This document shows positions 24,905 through 33,864 of a stretch of DNA of 64,000 bases, in pieces (the first letter of the stretch is position 1; each line of letters opens with the position of its first letter). Where the stretch lies: positions 52,670-116,669 of the forward strand of contig NZ_BAHC01000213.1 in the NCBI RefSeq assembly GCF_000298195.1, read 5' to 3'. A model generated the notes under the pieces. It was not told the origin of the DNA. It saw only the letters and a list, made by a program, of their open reading frames with translations, and made no database searches. Made by a program: the position numbers and the translations under genes. The DNA is from Gordonia rhizosphera NBRC 16068. GTDB taxonomy: Bacteria > Actinomycetota > Actinomycetes > Mycobacteriales > Mycobacteriaceae.

Positions 24905-25117
24905 GCCGACGGCACCCGGTTCCTCGCCGACGGCACCCGGTTTCTGCCCGACGGCACCCGAAATCCCGCCGACGGCATCCGGTTTCTGCCCGACGGCACC
25001 CGAAATCCCGCCGACGGCATCCGGTTTCTGCCCGACGGCACCCGAAATCCCGCCGACGGCATCCGGTTTCTGCCCGACGGCACCCGGTTCTTCGCCAACG
25101 GCACCTGCTGACATCGG
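24905..25117. repeat. 21-bp tandem array (10 units) downstream of rlmB
   Basis: Units start at 24908 and recur every 21 bp to 25097. Each begins GACGGCACCCGG or GACGGCATCCGG and is followed by TTTCTGCCC or AAATCCCGCC in alternation, giving a 42-bp higher-order period. Because 21 is a multiple of three, long frames run through it on both strands, but the gene frames end before it. Inverted diverged copies occur at 25980-26080. Confidence 0.85.
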
Positions 25118-25143
25118 TGCGCAGCAGTCCGTGGCGTGATCAC

Positions 25144-25149
25144 TAGACT
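25144..25149 (+). promoter_or_regulatory. TAGACT -10 box of pxpA
   Basis: The hexamer is identical to the carD -10. It lies 7 bp before the GTG at 25157, so the transcript would start at or next to the start codon (leaderless). Confidence 0.5.
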
Positions 25150-25156
25150 CGTGCTC

Positions 25157-25921
25157 GTGCATTCTTCCCGGTGTTCCGACGAACTCGTCGTCGACCTGAA
25201 TGCCGACCTCGGCGAGGGGGTCGGCGACGACGAGGCGATGCTCACGATCGTTTCCAGCGCCAACGTCGCGTGTGGTTTTCACGCGGGTTCGCCCGCGGAG
25301 CTCCTCGCGACCTGCCGCGCCGCGGCCGCGGCCGGTGTCCGCGTCGGCGCGCAGGTTTCCTACCCCGACCGGGAAGGATTCGGTCGTCGCTTCATGGACG
25401 TGGGACCGGACAGATTGGCCGCCGACATCGTTTATCAGATCGGTGCGCTGGAGGCGATCGCGCGTTCCGCGGGTATCGAGGTTGCATATGTGAAACCGCA
25501 TGGTGCGCTGTACAACTCGATTGTCTGGCACGAAGATCAGGCCAAGGCGGTCATCGAGGCGATTCGCGCGCACGGCAGAGCGCTGCCGTTGATGGGCTTA
25601 CCCGGCTCGCTGGCTCTGCAGCTGGCCGGTGACGCCGGTATCCCGGTGATCGTCGAGGCCTTCGCCGACCGTTCCTACCATGCCGACGGCACGCTCGTCC
25701 CTCGGACCGAACCCTGCTCCGTCCTGACGGACGGCGAGGTGATCTCTCGACGGGTCGTCGACCTGGTCAAGGACGGCACCATCACGGCCATCGACGGGAC
25801 GGTGTTAGAGGTCCGGGCGGAATCGGTGTGTCTCCACGGTGACACACCGGGCGCCGTCGAACACGCCCTTGCGATCCGCGATTCATTGAAGGGCGCAGGC
25901 ATCGCCATCGCGGCGCGGTGA
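25157..25921 (+). CDS. pxpA: LamB/YcsF family protein, 5-oxoprolinase subunit A
   Basis: 254 residues from the GTG at 25157. Signatures: VVDLNADLGEG at the N-terminus, ANVACGFHAG (about 35-44), VGAQVSYPDREGFGRR, and YVKPHGALYN. PxpA with PxpB and PxpC opens 5-oxoproline to glutamate using ATP. No pxpB or pxpC lies nearby, so partners are encoded elsewhere or the role differs. Starts at 25136 (ATC-like upstream frame) and 25151 (GTG) are alternatives; the -10 box favours 25157. The gene is framed by the 21-bp repeats on both sides. Confidence 0.88.
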   Translation: MHSSRCSDELVVDLNADLGEGVGDDEAMLTIVSSANVACGFHAGSPAELLATCRAAAAAGVRVGAQVSYPDREGFGRRFMDVGPDRLAADIVYQIGALEAIARSAGIEVAYVKPHGALYNSIVWHEDQAKAVIEAIRAHGRALPLMGLPGSLALQLAGDAGIPVIVEAFADRSYHADGTLVPRTEPCSVLTDGEVISRRVVDLVKDGTITAIDGTVLEVRAESVCLHGDTPGAVEHALAIRDSLKGAGIAIAAR

Positions 25922-25979
25922 CCGACTGTCCATCTGCTCCCGGTGCGCGCAGCGTCGGCGGACTCATGGCTGCAGCCGA

Positions 25980-26080
25980 GACAGACCGGATGCTGTCGCC
26001 AGGAATCCGGGTGCCGTGGGCGCACAATCGGGTCTGTCGGCGAGAATCCGGGTGCTGTCGGCGCGAGTGTGACGGGTGCC
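25980..26080. repeat. Diverged inverted copies of the 21-bp repeat
   Basis: Three or four loose units of the type GAATCCGGGTGCTGTCGGCG (for example near 25998, 26046 and 26080). These are the reverse complement of the GCCGACGGCACCCGGATTC-like units at 24905-25117. They lie between pxpA and the carboxylesterase. Confidence 0.6.
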
Positions 26081-26117
26081 ACGTTTCGTGCCCGGCGGGT
26101 CGTCTATGTTAGGTGAC

Positions 26118-27668
26118 ATGACATCGATCGATAGTATGGTGACAACCGCCGATGGCATCTTCGCGGGGGTTCGGGGCAAGCGCACCCGGCGGGGCACCAT
26201 CAGCTGGAAGGGCATCCCGTATGCGGCGCCGCCGATGGCGGGGAACCGCTTCCGCGACCCGCAACCGGTACATCCGTGGCCGGGTATGCGCGACTGCTCG
26301 CGGTTCGGCAAGGCGGCGATCCAGGAGAAGCGGTTCACCGCGGTCGCGCCCGGCAGGTATCAGCCGATGGGCGAGGACTGCCTGACGCTCAACGTGTTCG
26401 CGCCCGACCGCGTCTCGCCGACACCGCGGCCGGTCATGGTCTTCATCCACGGCGGCGCCTACATCCTCGGCACCGCGGCGACCCCGCTGTACGACGGTTC
26501 GCTCCTCGCCCGCGCGCAGGACGTCATCGTGGTGACCGTCCAATACCGATTTGGGCCCTTCGGCTACCTCGACCTGAGCGCCTACTCCACCGAGGAGCGC
26601 CGGTTCGACTCCAATCTCGGACTGAAAGACCAGGTCGCGGCGCTGAGTTGGGTGCAGCGCAACATCGCGGCCTTCGGCGGCGACCCCGCCAACGTGACGG
26701 TGTTCGGTGAGAGCGCCGGCGGATCGTCGGTGATGTCGCTGCTGTGCACCCCGGCCGCGGAAGGATTGTTCGCGCGCGCGATCTCCGAGAGTCCGGCCCC
26801 GGATCTGACCATCCCCATCGATGCCGCGCGGGTCTACGCCGACGAGTTCCTGCGGCTGCTGGCCGATCCGCAGCGGCGTTCGACGCGGATCGACACCGAC
26901 GCCGAACCCATCCCGCCGGAGCAGGTCCAGGCCCTCCTGTCGCGGTCCGCGGCTGCCGACATCCTGCGTGCCGGCCGGCGTCTGATGAAGTTCGCCCAGG
27001 CGGCCGACACCGGTCACGCCATCCCGTTCGGTCCGATCATCGACGGTGACTACGTGCCGCTGCCACCGCTGGAGACCGCGGCAGCGGGCAAGACCCTTCC
27101 GGTGCCGCTGGTCATCGGCAGCAACCGCGACGAGGGTCAGCTCTTCAGCAAGCTGTGGAATGTGCTGCCGGAGACCGAGAAGGCGCTGATCCAGGTGGAC
27201 GACGAACAGACCCGAGCCGAGATCGCCGCGCTCTACAACGGCGGGCACCGCGACCGCATTCAACTGGCCGCCGACGCCGTCTTCTGGGCGCCGATGCTGG
27301 CGTTCGCCGAGGGGCACGGCGCGGTCGCGCCCACGTATGTCTACCGCTACGACTTCTCGACCCGGGTGCTCGAGGTGGCCGGTATGGGCGCCACGCATGC
27401 CACCGAGATGTTCGCCGTCTTCGGCGCCTACCGGACGGCGATCGGCGCTGGTCTGGCGCTGGGGGACTGGCGGTCGACGGGCCGCGTCATCCGTAGTGTG
27501 CAAGACCGCTGGGGTGCATTCGCGACGGCCGGGGTACCGGGCTCGGGGTGGCCGACCTACGACCCCGATGCTCGCCGAGTGCTCATCATCGACGATCCCG
27601 ACCGCGTGGAACATGATCCCGACGGCGCACGCCGAGCCGCCTGGAAGAAAGTTCACTCAGCGGTCTGA
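26118..27668 (+). CDS. Type-B carboxylesterase
   Basis: 516 residues, normal for the family. Signatures: WKGIPYAAPP (about 31-40), EDCLTLNVFAP, oxyanion-hole HGGAYILG, nucleophile elbow GESAGGSS, a Glu in SNRDEGQLF, and a catalytic His in GATHATEMFAVFG. It hydrolyses carboxylic esters or lactones; substrate unknown. The ATG at 26118 has TATGTT about 8 bp upstream that may be a -10; an ATG at 26106 is possible. Confidence 0.9.
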   Translation: MTSIDSMVTTADGIFAGVRGKRTRRGTISWKGIPYAAPPMAGNRFRDPQPVHPWPGMRDCSRFGKAAIQEKRFTAVAPGRYQPMGEDCLTLNVFAPDRVSPTPRPVMVFIHGGAYILGTAATPLYDGSLLARAQDVIVVTVQYRFGPFGYLDLSAYSTEERRFDSNLGLKDQVAALSWVQRNIAAFGGDPANVTVFGESAGGSSVMSLLCTPAAEGLFARAISESPAPDLTIPIDAARVYADEFLRLLADPQRRSTRIDTDAEPIPPEQVQALLSRSAAADILRAGRRLMKFAQAADTGHAIPFGPIIDGDYVPLPPLETAAAGKTLPVPLVIGSNRDEGQLFSKLWNVLPETEKALIQVDDEQTRAEIAALYNGGHRDRIQLAADAVFWAPMLAFAEGHGAVAPTYVYRYDFSTRVLEVAGMGATHATEMFAVFGAYRTAIGAGLALGDWRSTGRVIRSVQDRWGAFATAGVPGSGWPTYDPDARRVLIIDDPDRVEHDPDGARRAAWKKVHSAV

Positions 27669-27695
27669 TGGTCCTCGGCATCGGCGAGGACCATC
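27667..27695. terminator. Bidirectional terminator between convergent genes
   Basis: Perfect 11-bp stem GATGGTCCTCG / CGAGGACCATC with a 7-nt loop. It overlaps the stop codon of the carboxylesterase and ends 4 bp before the stop of the convergent hydrolase. Confidence 0.7.
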
Positions 27696-27698
27696 GGC

Positions 27699-28508
27699 TC
27701 ACTGATCCGGTAGCCAGTGGCTTGATGGGTCGGCGGCCAGAAACGCGATCACCAGCGGGTTGAAGAGTTCCGGCGATTCGACCGGGAGAATGTGGGTACC
27801 GGGCAGCACGGCCAGCCGGCCGTGCGGAAGGGTCTCCGTCAGTTCGATGGCGTGCTCGATGCGTGCGATACCGCGGTCGGGTACGACGACGAGTGTCGGG
27901 GCCGCGACATCCGCGAATTCCGCCAGGTCGTAGTCGGGCTCACGGTCGAGCATCTCGAGGGTCTTGACGAATACCGTCGCGAAGTGCTCGGGGCCGTCCG
28001 GTGACACCCGGGAATAGCCGTCCTCGAGGAACTTCATCGCCGCAGGCTTGCGAGCGCGAATCGGGGTGAAGAAGTCGTTGTCGGCGCATTCCCCGGACCG
28101 GTTCACGTAGGTCGACACCACGACCATGCGATTGACCAGGTCGGGTCGACGTTTGGCGATCAGCAACGCGATCACACCGCCGTCGCTCCAGCCGACGAGA
28201 TTGGCCCGCGCGCCCACCTCCTGCTCGAGGTATGCCACGGTCTCGGCGTACATGTCTTCGCAGGTGAACGGACCCGGGTGGTCGGGGGAATGCCCATGGC
28301 CGCTGCGCTCGGGAACGAACAGCGACAGGCCCGCGCGGCTGAGATCGGCGATCTGGGCGCCCCAGGTGGACGCCAACCCGAACACGCCATGCACCAGGAC
28401 GGTGGGCGGGCCCGCCGGCTCACCGCCGCGATAATGCCAAACCCGACGCCCGCCGACATCGATGTAGACGCCGCCGTCGACCTGCTCACCGGTGATCACG
28501 CTGGCCAT
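27699..28508 (-). CDS. alpha/beta hydrolase
   Basis: 269 residues. VHGVFGLAS (oxyanion), nucleophile elbow GWSDGG, VVPDRG with the acidic residue, and GTHILPVE with the catalytic His. This elbow and spacing are close to haloperoxidase/lactonase-like hydrolases. The ATG at 28508 gives a normal length; the open frame to 28751 lacks a domain there and would overlap the divergent lipoprotein gene. Substrate unknown. Confidence 0.82.
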   Translation of the reverse strand: MASVITGEQVDGGVYIDVGGRRVWHYRGGEPAGPPTVLVHGVFGLASTWGAQIADLSRAGLSLFVPERSGHGHSPDHPGPFTCEDMYAETVAYLEQEVGARANLVGWSDGGVIALLIAKRRPDLVNRMVVVSTYVNRSGECADNDFFTPIRARKPAAMKFLEDGYSRVSPDGPEHFATVFVKTLEMLDREPDYDLAEFADVAAPTLVVVPDRGIARIEHAIELTETLPHGRLAVLPGTHILPVESPELFNPLVIAFLAADPSSHWLPDQ

Positions 28509-28708
28509 CCCGCAATCGTCGCAGACGATGCGGGTTGTAGGGGAACAGTTGCGACTCGAATCCACAACGACCCGGGCGGTGACCCCTGCCGGAGGTCGTG
28601 GCACCGCGACACGGCGCTCGGCGAAGATCATGTCGCGCAACGACTTCTGCGTACGCCACCCGTCGACGTACACGAGCGGGCCACTCGCGACCAGTAGGGT
28701 CGAAGGAT

Positions 28709-29239
28709 ATGGGCCATCTCTGTCGGGGTTCCCGGGGTGCTGGGCGACCATCGCTTCTGCTCGTGTCGGGCCTCACCGTGACCGTAGCCATGGCCGTCGG
28801 CGGATGTTCGACGACGGGCGACTCGGCACCGTCGGCATCCCCGGAGCCGACGACGACCGCCGCATCGGTGACGCCGTCATCGTCGACGCCCCTCACCCCG
28901 ATGACCCTCACCCCGACGACCCCGACCCTCCCGCCGCCCTACGTCGACCACGTCGACTGGGTGCAGACCAGCCTCGGTCCGAGCCTGCAGATCCACCCGA
29001 CACCGTCGGGTCGTCGCACGGAGAACCCGCAGGGCGCACAGATCGCGTGGACGGAGGTGCTGCGGCTCGCGCCGGACGCCGACACCCCCGGCATGCGTGC
29101 CCAGTTCGACTGCCACTGGGACTTCGCCCGTGCCGTCGAACCCGACAAGCCGAGCTGGAACATCGAGCCGTGGCGGCCGGTGGTCACCGACGACGTCATG
29201 ATCGCGACGCGCTGCAACCCGGGCGGCCCGGAGGAGTGA
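28709..29239 (+). CDS. DUF2599 lipoprotein
   Basis: 176 residues with a signal peptide and lipobox VGGC (Cys about residue 33). A Thr/Pro-rich linker follows, then a domain matching DUF2599 from memory: VDWVQTSLGPSLQIHPTPSGR, FDCHWDFA, WNIEPWRP and a terminal RCNPGG. ATG with a GAAGG site. Exported, probably membrane-tethered; function unknown. It converges on the metal transporter genes. Confidence 0.72.
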   Translation: MGHLCRGSRGAGRPSLLLVSGLTVTVAMAVGGCSTTGDSAPSASPEPTTTAASVTPSSSTPLTPMTLTPTTPTLPPPYVDHVDWVQTSLGPSLQIHPTPSGRRTENPQGAQIAWTEVLRLAPDADTPGMRAQFDCHWDFARAVEPDKPSWNIEPWRPVVTDDVMIATRCNPGGPEE

Positions 29240-29258
29240 CGGTTGCGGGACCGCCGGG

Positions 29259-30134
29259 TCAGCGTGTCGCGTAGGTGCGATGCTGACCCACCCACCGGCA
29301 CACCAGGTAGATCACGAACGAGATGGTGGTCACGAACACCGACACCGGCAGGCCAGGCGCCAGCGAGAGCACCAGCCCGCCGACGGCGGCCACCTCCGCG
29401 AACAGGATCGAGAACCCGACCACATGCACCGGGTTCGACGTGAGTCGCGCGGCCGCGGCGCCCGGCGTGATCATCAGCGACATCACCAGCAGGGCCCCGA
29501 TGATCTGTACGCCCTGCGCGCAGGCCAGCGCCATCAGCACCGCGAAGATCACCGACAGCCAATGCATCGGTACGCCGGCGGCCTCGGCGCCGCGCGGGTC
29601 GGTCGACGCGAAGAGCAGCGGTCGGTAGATCACCGCGATCCCGGCGAGGACCACAACCGTGGTGATCGCGACGGCCATCAGGCCGCCGGTGCCCACACTC
29701 ACCACTTGGCCGGTGAGCATGGCGAAACCCGTTCGGGCACTGCCGTACAGGGACAGGAACAACACGGCGAGGCCCAGGCCGAAGGCCATCACCACGCCGA
29801 TCACCGAATCCCGTTCCCGCGCACGGTTGCCCATGAAACCGAAGACCGCGGCCGCGATCACCGCGCCGATCACGCCGCCGACGTTGATGCTGATCCCGGC
29901 CAACAGTGCGGCCGCGGCACCGGTCACCGACAGCTCGCTGACCCCGTGCACCGCGAACGACATCTGCCGGGCCACGATGAGCGGGCCCAGGATGCCGCCG
30001 AGCAGCCCAAGCAGCGCGATGGCGATCAGCGACTGCTGCACGAAGTCACGTTCGAGCAGCCGCGCGGTCTCCGCAAAATCCCAGAAGGTGCTGAGTTGGA
30101 TCTGTGTGGCGGCGAGAACGAACCGTTCGGTCAT
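29259..30134 (-). CDS. Metal (zinc/manganese) ABC transporter permease, ZnuB-like
   Basis: 291 residues with eight or so hydrophobic helices. Signatures include MSFAVHGVSELSVTGAAAALL and LLVMSLMITPGAAAARL, the typical ABC-3 permease coupling region. The start overlaps the ATPase stop (ATGA). It forms the membrane channel of the metal importer encoded by the three minus-strand genes here. Confidence 0.88.
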   Translation of the reverse strand: MTERFVLAATQIQLSTFWDFAETARLLERDFVQQSLIAIALLGLLGGILGPLIVARQMSFAVHGVSELSVTGAAAALLAGISINVGGVIGAVIAAAVFGFMGNRARERDSVIGVVMAFGLGLAVLFLSLYGSARTGFAMLTGQVVSVGTGGLMAVAITTVVVLAGIAVIYRPLLFASTDPRGAEAAGVPMHWLSVIFAVLMALACAQGVQIIGALLVMSLMITPGAAAARLTSNPVHVVGFSILFAEVAAVGGLVLSLAPGLPVSVFVTTISFVIYLVCRWVGQHRTYATR

Positions 30135-31000
30135 GCGTGCCCGGCCTCGACGCCGGGGTGGGTGGCCAACGGATCGGTCTCGTCGACGCAGTGGTGGGCG
30201 TCCTCGCACCCGATAACCACCAGGCGACCATTGACCCGGACGACCTCGATCTCGCTGCCGTAGAGCTCCGAGAGTGTCGCGGTGGTCATCACCTCGTCGG
30301 GTGTGCCGATCCGGAACTGGCCGCCGACGAGGTAGAGGACCTTGTCGACGAACGGCAACACCGGATTGATTTCGTGGGTGACGAAGACGACCGCGGTGTT
30401 CGCGCGGCGGCGCCGCTCATCGATGAGTTCGACGACGAGTCGCTGATTCGTGAGATCGAGACTCGCGAGGGGTTCGTCGCACAGCAGCAGCGAGGGGTCG
30501 GTGGTCAGCGCCTGCGCGACCCGCAGCCGCTGCTGCTCGCCGCCTGACAACAGTCCCAGTGGGGCGTCCGCATAGGCGGTCGCACCCACCTCGGCGAGCG
30601 CGGCGTCGACGAGTCGCTTGCGCCGCGAGCGCCCGCGCAGCCCGATACCCCACCTCGAACCGTCGACCCCGAATCCGACGAGGTCGCGCCCGCGCAGCGC
30701 CATCGGGTCGGCATCCTCGGCGTGTTGCTGCGGGATGTAGCCGATGGCGTGGGTGACGTCCAGGTGGCCGGCATCGAGGTGGTACTGACCGAGCAGGCAG
30801 CGCAGGAACGACGTCTTGCCCGAACCGTTGGGACCCAGCACCGCGATGAACTCGCCCGGCGAGATCGTCAGGTCGAGGTCGTCCCAGAGCACGCGGCTGC
30901 CGAACGCCAGACGCGCGTGGGAGAAGGTGGCCACCGGGCGGCCGGCGTCTCCGGCCGACGGTGCTCCAGCGGAATGCGGCATGTGGTCAGTGTGCGCCAT
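30131..31000 (-). CDS. Metal ABC transporter ATPase, ZnuC-like
   Basis: 289 residues. Walker A GPNGSGKTS (about 56-64), a Q-loop in YIPQQHAEDADP, signature LSGGEQQR, Walker B LLLCDEPLASLDL, and the switch His in VTHEINP. The Pro-Gln-Gln Q-loop is typical of the zinc/manganese importers. It overlaps the binding-protein gene by 14 bp and the permease by 4 bp. Confidence 0.9.
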   Translation of the reverse strand: MAHTDHMPHSAGAPSAGDAGRPVATFSHARLAFGSRVLWDDLDLTISPGEFIAVLGPNGSGKTSFLRCLLGQYHLDAGHLDVTHAIGYIPQQHAEDADPMALRGRDLVGFGVDGSRWGIGLRGRSRRKRLVDAALAEVGATAYADAPLGLLSGGEQQRLRVAQALTTDPSLLLCDEPLASLDLTNQRLVVELIDERRRRANTAVVFVTHEINPVLPFVDKVLYLVGGQFRIGTPDEVMTTATLSELYGSEIEVVRVNGRLVVIGCEDAHHCVDETDPLATHPGVEAGHA

Positions 31001-31913
31001 TGTTGTTCAATGCCGCACTCAAGGCCTCGATCTGAGCCCGCTGCCACTCGATGTAGTCGTTCGTGCCTTCCGGGAGAGTCTCGGTGAAGTCCACCACCGC
31101 GACGCCGGAGTCGTTCGCGGTGGCCAGCAGGGCCTCGGTGGTCGAGTCGACGGCCTGTGTGTTGTAGATCAGAGCGTGCACGGTGCCGGAGGTGAGCAGA
31201 TCCTCCATCTGCGCACGGTCGGAGGCCGACGGTGACTGCCCCTCCTCGACGGCCCCGGTGAAACCGGTGGGGGCCACGTCGACGAGGCCCGCGTCGGACA
31301 GCAGATACCCGGCGAGCGGCTCGGTCTGCGCGACCTTGGTGCCGTCGTGGGCCTGTTTGATCGACGCGACCTGCGCACGCAGGCCATCGATCTCGGTGTT
31401 GAACGCCGCGGCGTTGGCCTTGAACGTCTCCGCGTTCGTCGGGTCCTTCTCGGCCAGTGCGTCGCCGATCTGTGTGGCGACCTTCCCGACGACGGCGAGG
31501 TCGTAGAAGACGTGCTCGTTGGCGGTCGCGTGGTCGTCGCCGGTCATGATGGCGAACGCGTCGATGATGGTCGCGTCCGACCCCTTGGCGGCGCTTTCCA
31601 TGTAGGCGTCGTAATGCCCGCCGTTGAGCACGACCACGTCGGCGTCGGCGACCTCGGCGGTGTCGGAGGCGGACGGCTCGAACTCGTGCGGGTCGCCCTC
31701 GGCGTTGGTGTAGAGAGCGGTCACCGACGCATCCTCACCGGCGACGGCCGAGGCGACGGCGGCCCACACGTTGGTGGAGGTGACCACCGTCGGCGTGCCC
31801 GATGCCGTGCCGCCACCCTCGTTGCCGCCCGAGCAGCCGGCCAGCACCAGCACGCCGATACCGATCATCGCCACGGTCGCGGCCAGTGTCCGCCGCATCG
31901 TCGTCTTCCGCAT
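30987..31913 (-). CDS. Metal ABC transporter substrate-binding lipoprotein (ZnuA/cluster 9)
   Basis: 308 residues. Signal peptide and lipobox VLAGC (Cys about residue 27). The cluster A-I fold has metal ligands in DPHEFEPS, in the NEHVFYD motif, and in a C-terminal Asp/Glu of VDFTETLPEG. There is no His-rich loop. ATG at 31913 with a GAAGAGG site. Zinc is the most likely cargo because a Zur-like site overlaps its promoter. It is the first gene of the three-gene minus-strand operon. Confidence 0.88.
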   Translation of the reverse strand: MRKTTMRRTLAATVAMIGIGVLVLAGCSGGNEGGGTASGTPTVVTSTNVWAAVASAVAGEDASVTALYTNAEGDPHEFEPSASDTAEVADADVVVLNGGHYDAYMESAAKGSDATIIDAFAIMTGDDHATANEHVFYDLAVVGKVATQIGDALAEKDPTNAETFKANAAAFNTEIDGLRAQVASIKQAHDGTKVAQTEPLAGYLLSDAGLVDVAPTGFTGAVEEGQSPSASDRAQMEDLLTSGTVHALIYNTQAVDSTTEALLATANDSGVAVVDFTETLPEGTNDYIEWQRAQIEALSAALNNNGAH

Positions 31914-31932
31914 CGCCCTCTTCCGTTCACGC

Positions 31933-31961
31933 AAATGACAATCGTTTCCGAAAACAGTGTA
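31933..31961 (-). promoter_or_regulatory. Promoter with Zur-like operator upstream of the metal transporter
   Basis: The minus-strand -10 is TACACT (31961-31956). Just downstream, GGAAACGATTGTCAT (31949-31935) resembles actinobacterial Zur boxes (AT-rich dyad with central AACGATT). The site would cover the transcription start. The match is by eye, not scored. Confidence 0.5.
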
Positions 31962-32008
31962 GGGGACCGCGACGATGGGTTGAAATCGGCCGCACGTCCG
32001 CCCGAATC

Positions 32009-32632
32009 TCAGGGACCACCGAGGACGACGGGCACCACGAAGCGCTCGAGCATCTCGCGCTCCTCGGCCTCCGACGCGCCGGGGCTGGTCAGCATCGACA
32101 CGATCACCCTTACCAGCCACCGCGCCCGCGCGCGCAGATCGGCGGGGTCGGCGGACGGGGACAGGTCACGGACGAGTTCGACGGTGATTTTCTCGATCGC
32201 CGGGGAGAGCAGGGCCAGGCGCGCGGACTGACCGGCGGTGTCGGAGACGAACCATGCCGACAGCGCCGGATTCGACCGGACTCCGGCCACCGCAGTGGTG
32301 ACCGCCGCGATCAGCCGTTGGGGTGACCGGGGTTCGTGGCGGGTGGCCGCGGCGATGACGGTGCCGAGCTCGGTCGCCGACCGATCGACATATGCCGCGA
32401 GCACCTCGGCCTTGCCCGGGAAGTACCGGTAGAGCGTGGCGCGCGAACAGCCCACGGCGTCGGCGAGGCCGCGCATGGTGACCGCGGCGACCCCGTGTTC
32501 GACGAACAGTCGCTCGGCGACGTCGAGGATGCGTCCGGCGGCCAGTTCGGCGCGGTCGGCCGCCAGCCAGTCCGTCGACGGCGCGGACTCCGATGTCGGC
32601 GTGGCCGCCGTCTCAGATGCAGAACGGGACAT
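32009..32632 (-). CDS. TetR-family transcriptional regulator
   Basis: 207 residues. N-terminal HTH: ILDVAERLFVEHGVAAVTMRGLADAVGCSRATLYRYFPGKAE (about 35-75), then a helical ligand-binding domain. Its ATG lies inside the end of the P450 gene (20-bp overlap), so the two form one operon. It probably represses this operon through the inverted repeat at 33865-33884. Ligand unknown; it may be the P450 substrate. Confidence 0.88.
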   Translation of the reverse strand: MSRSASETAATPTSESAPSTDWLAADRAELAAGRILDVAERLFVEHGVAAVTMRGLADAVGCSRATLYRYFPGKAEVLAAYVDRSATELGTVIAAATRHEPRSPQRLIAAVTTAVAGVRSNPALSAWFVSDTAGQSARLALLSPAIEKITVELVRDLSPSADPADLRARARWLVRVIVSMLTSPGASEAEEREMLERFVVPVVLGGP

Positions 32633-33851
32633 AGGTGGGTCGTCGGACGTAGTTGCCGTCGGCCCACTCGATGCCCCCGACGTCGACAGTGAACTCGGGA
32701 TGCCGGGCGAGCAGTTCGGTCAGCGCGACGCGTGCCTGCATCCGTGCGGCCGCCGAGCCGAGGCAGTGGTGATGGCCGTGGCCGAACGTCATGATGTTGC
32801 GCGGTCTGCGGGTGACGACGAGGTCGTCGGCGTCGGGGCCGAAGACGGCGCGATCGCGATTCGCCGAGGCATAGCAGAGCAGGACCTTGCGGCCGGCCGG
32901 GATGATGACCGGGCCGCCGGGAACGTCGGTGTAGACGACATCGCGGGTGGTGGTGCGGGCGAGGCCCTGAACCGGCGAGGTGAGGCGTAACAACTCGTCG
33001 ACGGCCCCGGCGATCAATCCCGGGTCATCGACGAGGCGGCGACGTTGATCGGGAAATCGATGCAGCAGGGCAACGCCACCGCCGAGCATGCCGGTGGTCG
33101 TGTCGTTGCCGCCGGCCACCATGGTGAAGGTGAACGCGAGGATCGACAACAGCCCGCGGGTGTCGGAGGGGTCGTCGGCCAGGCCGGCCGCGACGAGCCG
33201 CGACACCGTGTCCTGTGCCGGATGCTCCTTGCGGAACGCGATCAGCTCGGTGAAGTAGCCGAGCATCTCCATCGTCGCCGCACCGGCCGACTCCGCCGCA
33301 CCGGCCGGTCCGCGCGGCCCCGACGCGGCGCCGACGATGGCCTGCGTCCACCCGTCGAATCGCGCCCGATCCTGCTCGGGCACACCGAGATAGTGGGCGA
33401 CGACCATACTCGGCAGGGGTTTGAACAATTCGCCGACGATGTCGAACGGGCCGTCGACGGTCAGCCGATCGAGACGCTCGCGCACGAACGCACGCACCGT
33501 CGGCTCGATCTCGACGACCTGACGCGGGGTGAAGCCACGCGCCACCAGCTTGCGGAACTCCGTGTGCGCCGGCGGGTCCTGCATCACCATCGGCGGATTG
33601 TCGGCCATACCGATCGCCTCGAGCTCGCCGGAGGTCACCGTGAGGCCATCCGCGGACGAGTACGTCCGCGCGTCATCGGCGGCCGCGAGCACGTCGGCGT
33701 GCCGGGTGAGCACCCAGTAATCACCGGCCGGATCGTCCACGTGGTGAACCGGAGAGCGCTCCCGCAACGCGGCATACATCGGATACGGATCGGCCCAGGT
33801 GGGTCCCGACGGCAGTTCGAACTGCGCGTCCGAGGACACATTGGCTCTCAT
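32613..33851 (-). CDS. Cytochrome P450
   Basis: 412 residues. I-helix VAGGNDTTTG (about 245-254), K-helix ExxR Glu286-Arg289 in DELLRL, heme-ligand loop FGHGHHHCLGSAAAR with Cys363. A soluble, class I actinobacterial P450; needs a ferredoxin from elsewhere. The family number cannot be set by eye. The ATG at 33851 is chosen because a GTG at 33869 lies within the operator repeat; no ribosome site is clear, so the message may be near-leaderless. Confidence 0.9.
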   Translation of the reverse strand: MRANVSSDAQFELPSGPTWADPYPMYAALRERSPVHHVDDPAGDYWVLTRHADVLAAADDARTYSSADGLTVTSGELEAIGMADNPPMVMQDPPAHTEFRKLVARGFTPRQVVEIEPTVRAFVRERLDRLTVDGPFDIVGELFKPLPSMVVAHYLGVPEQDRARFDGWTQAIVGAASGPRGPAGAAESAGAATMEMLGYFTELIAFRKEHPAQDTVSRLVAAGLADDPSDTRGLLSILAFTFTMVAGGNDTTTGMLGGGVALLHRFPDQRRRLVDDPGLIAGAVDELLRLTSPVQGLARTTTRDVVYTDVPGGPVIIPAGRKVLLCYASANRDRAVFGPDADDLVVTRRPRNIMTFGHGHHHCLGSAAARMQARVALTELLARHPEFTVDVGGIEWADGNYVRRPTYVPFCI

Positions 33852-33864
33852 GTATTGATGCTGA

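Noticed and set aside
19585..25117. Repeat arrays as CRISPR
   Set aside because: Units are directly abutting with no unique spacers, and no cas genes are present.
24823..25573. Coding potential across the 21-bp repeats on both strands
   Set aside because: A period divisible by three keeps all frames open; rlmB ends before and pxpA starts after the array, and no start or ribosome site fits.
26109..27656. 515-residue minus-strand frame opposite the carboxylesterase
   Set aside because: No recognisable domain, strongly Arg/Gly/His-biased; the plus frame carries the full esterase motifs.
28509..28751. N-terminal extension of the alpha/beta hydrolase
   Set aside because: It has no family similarity and would overlap the divergent DUF2599 gene and its ribosome site.
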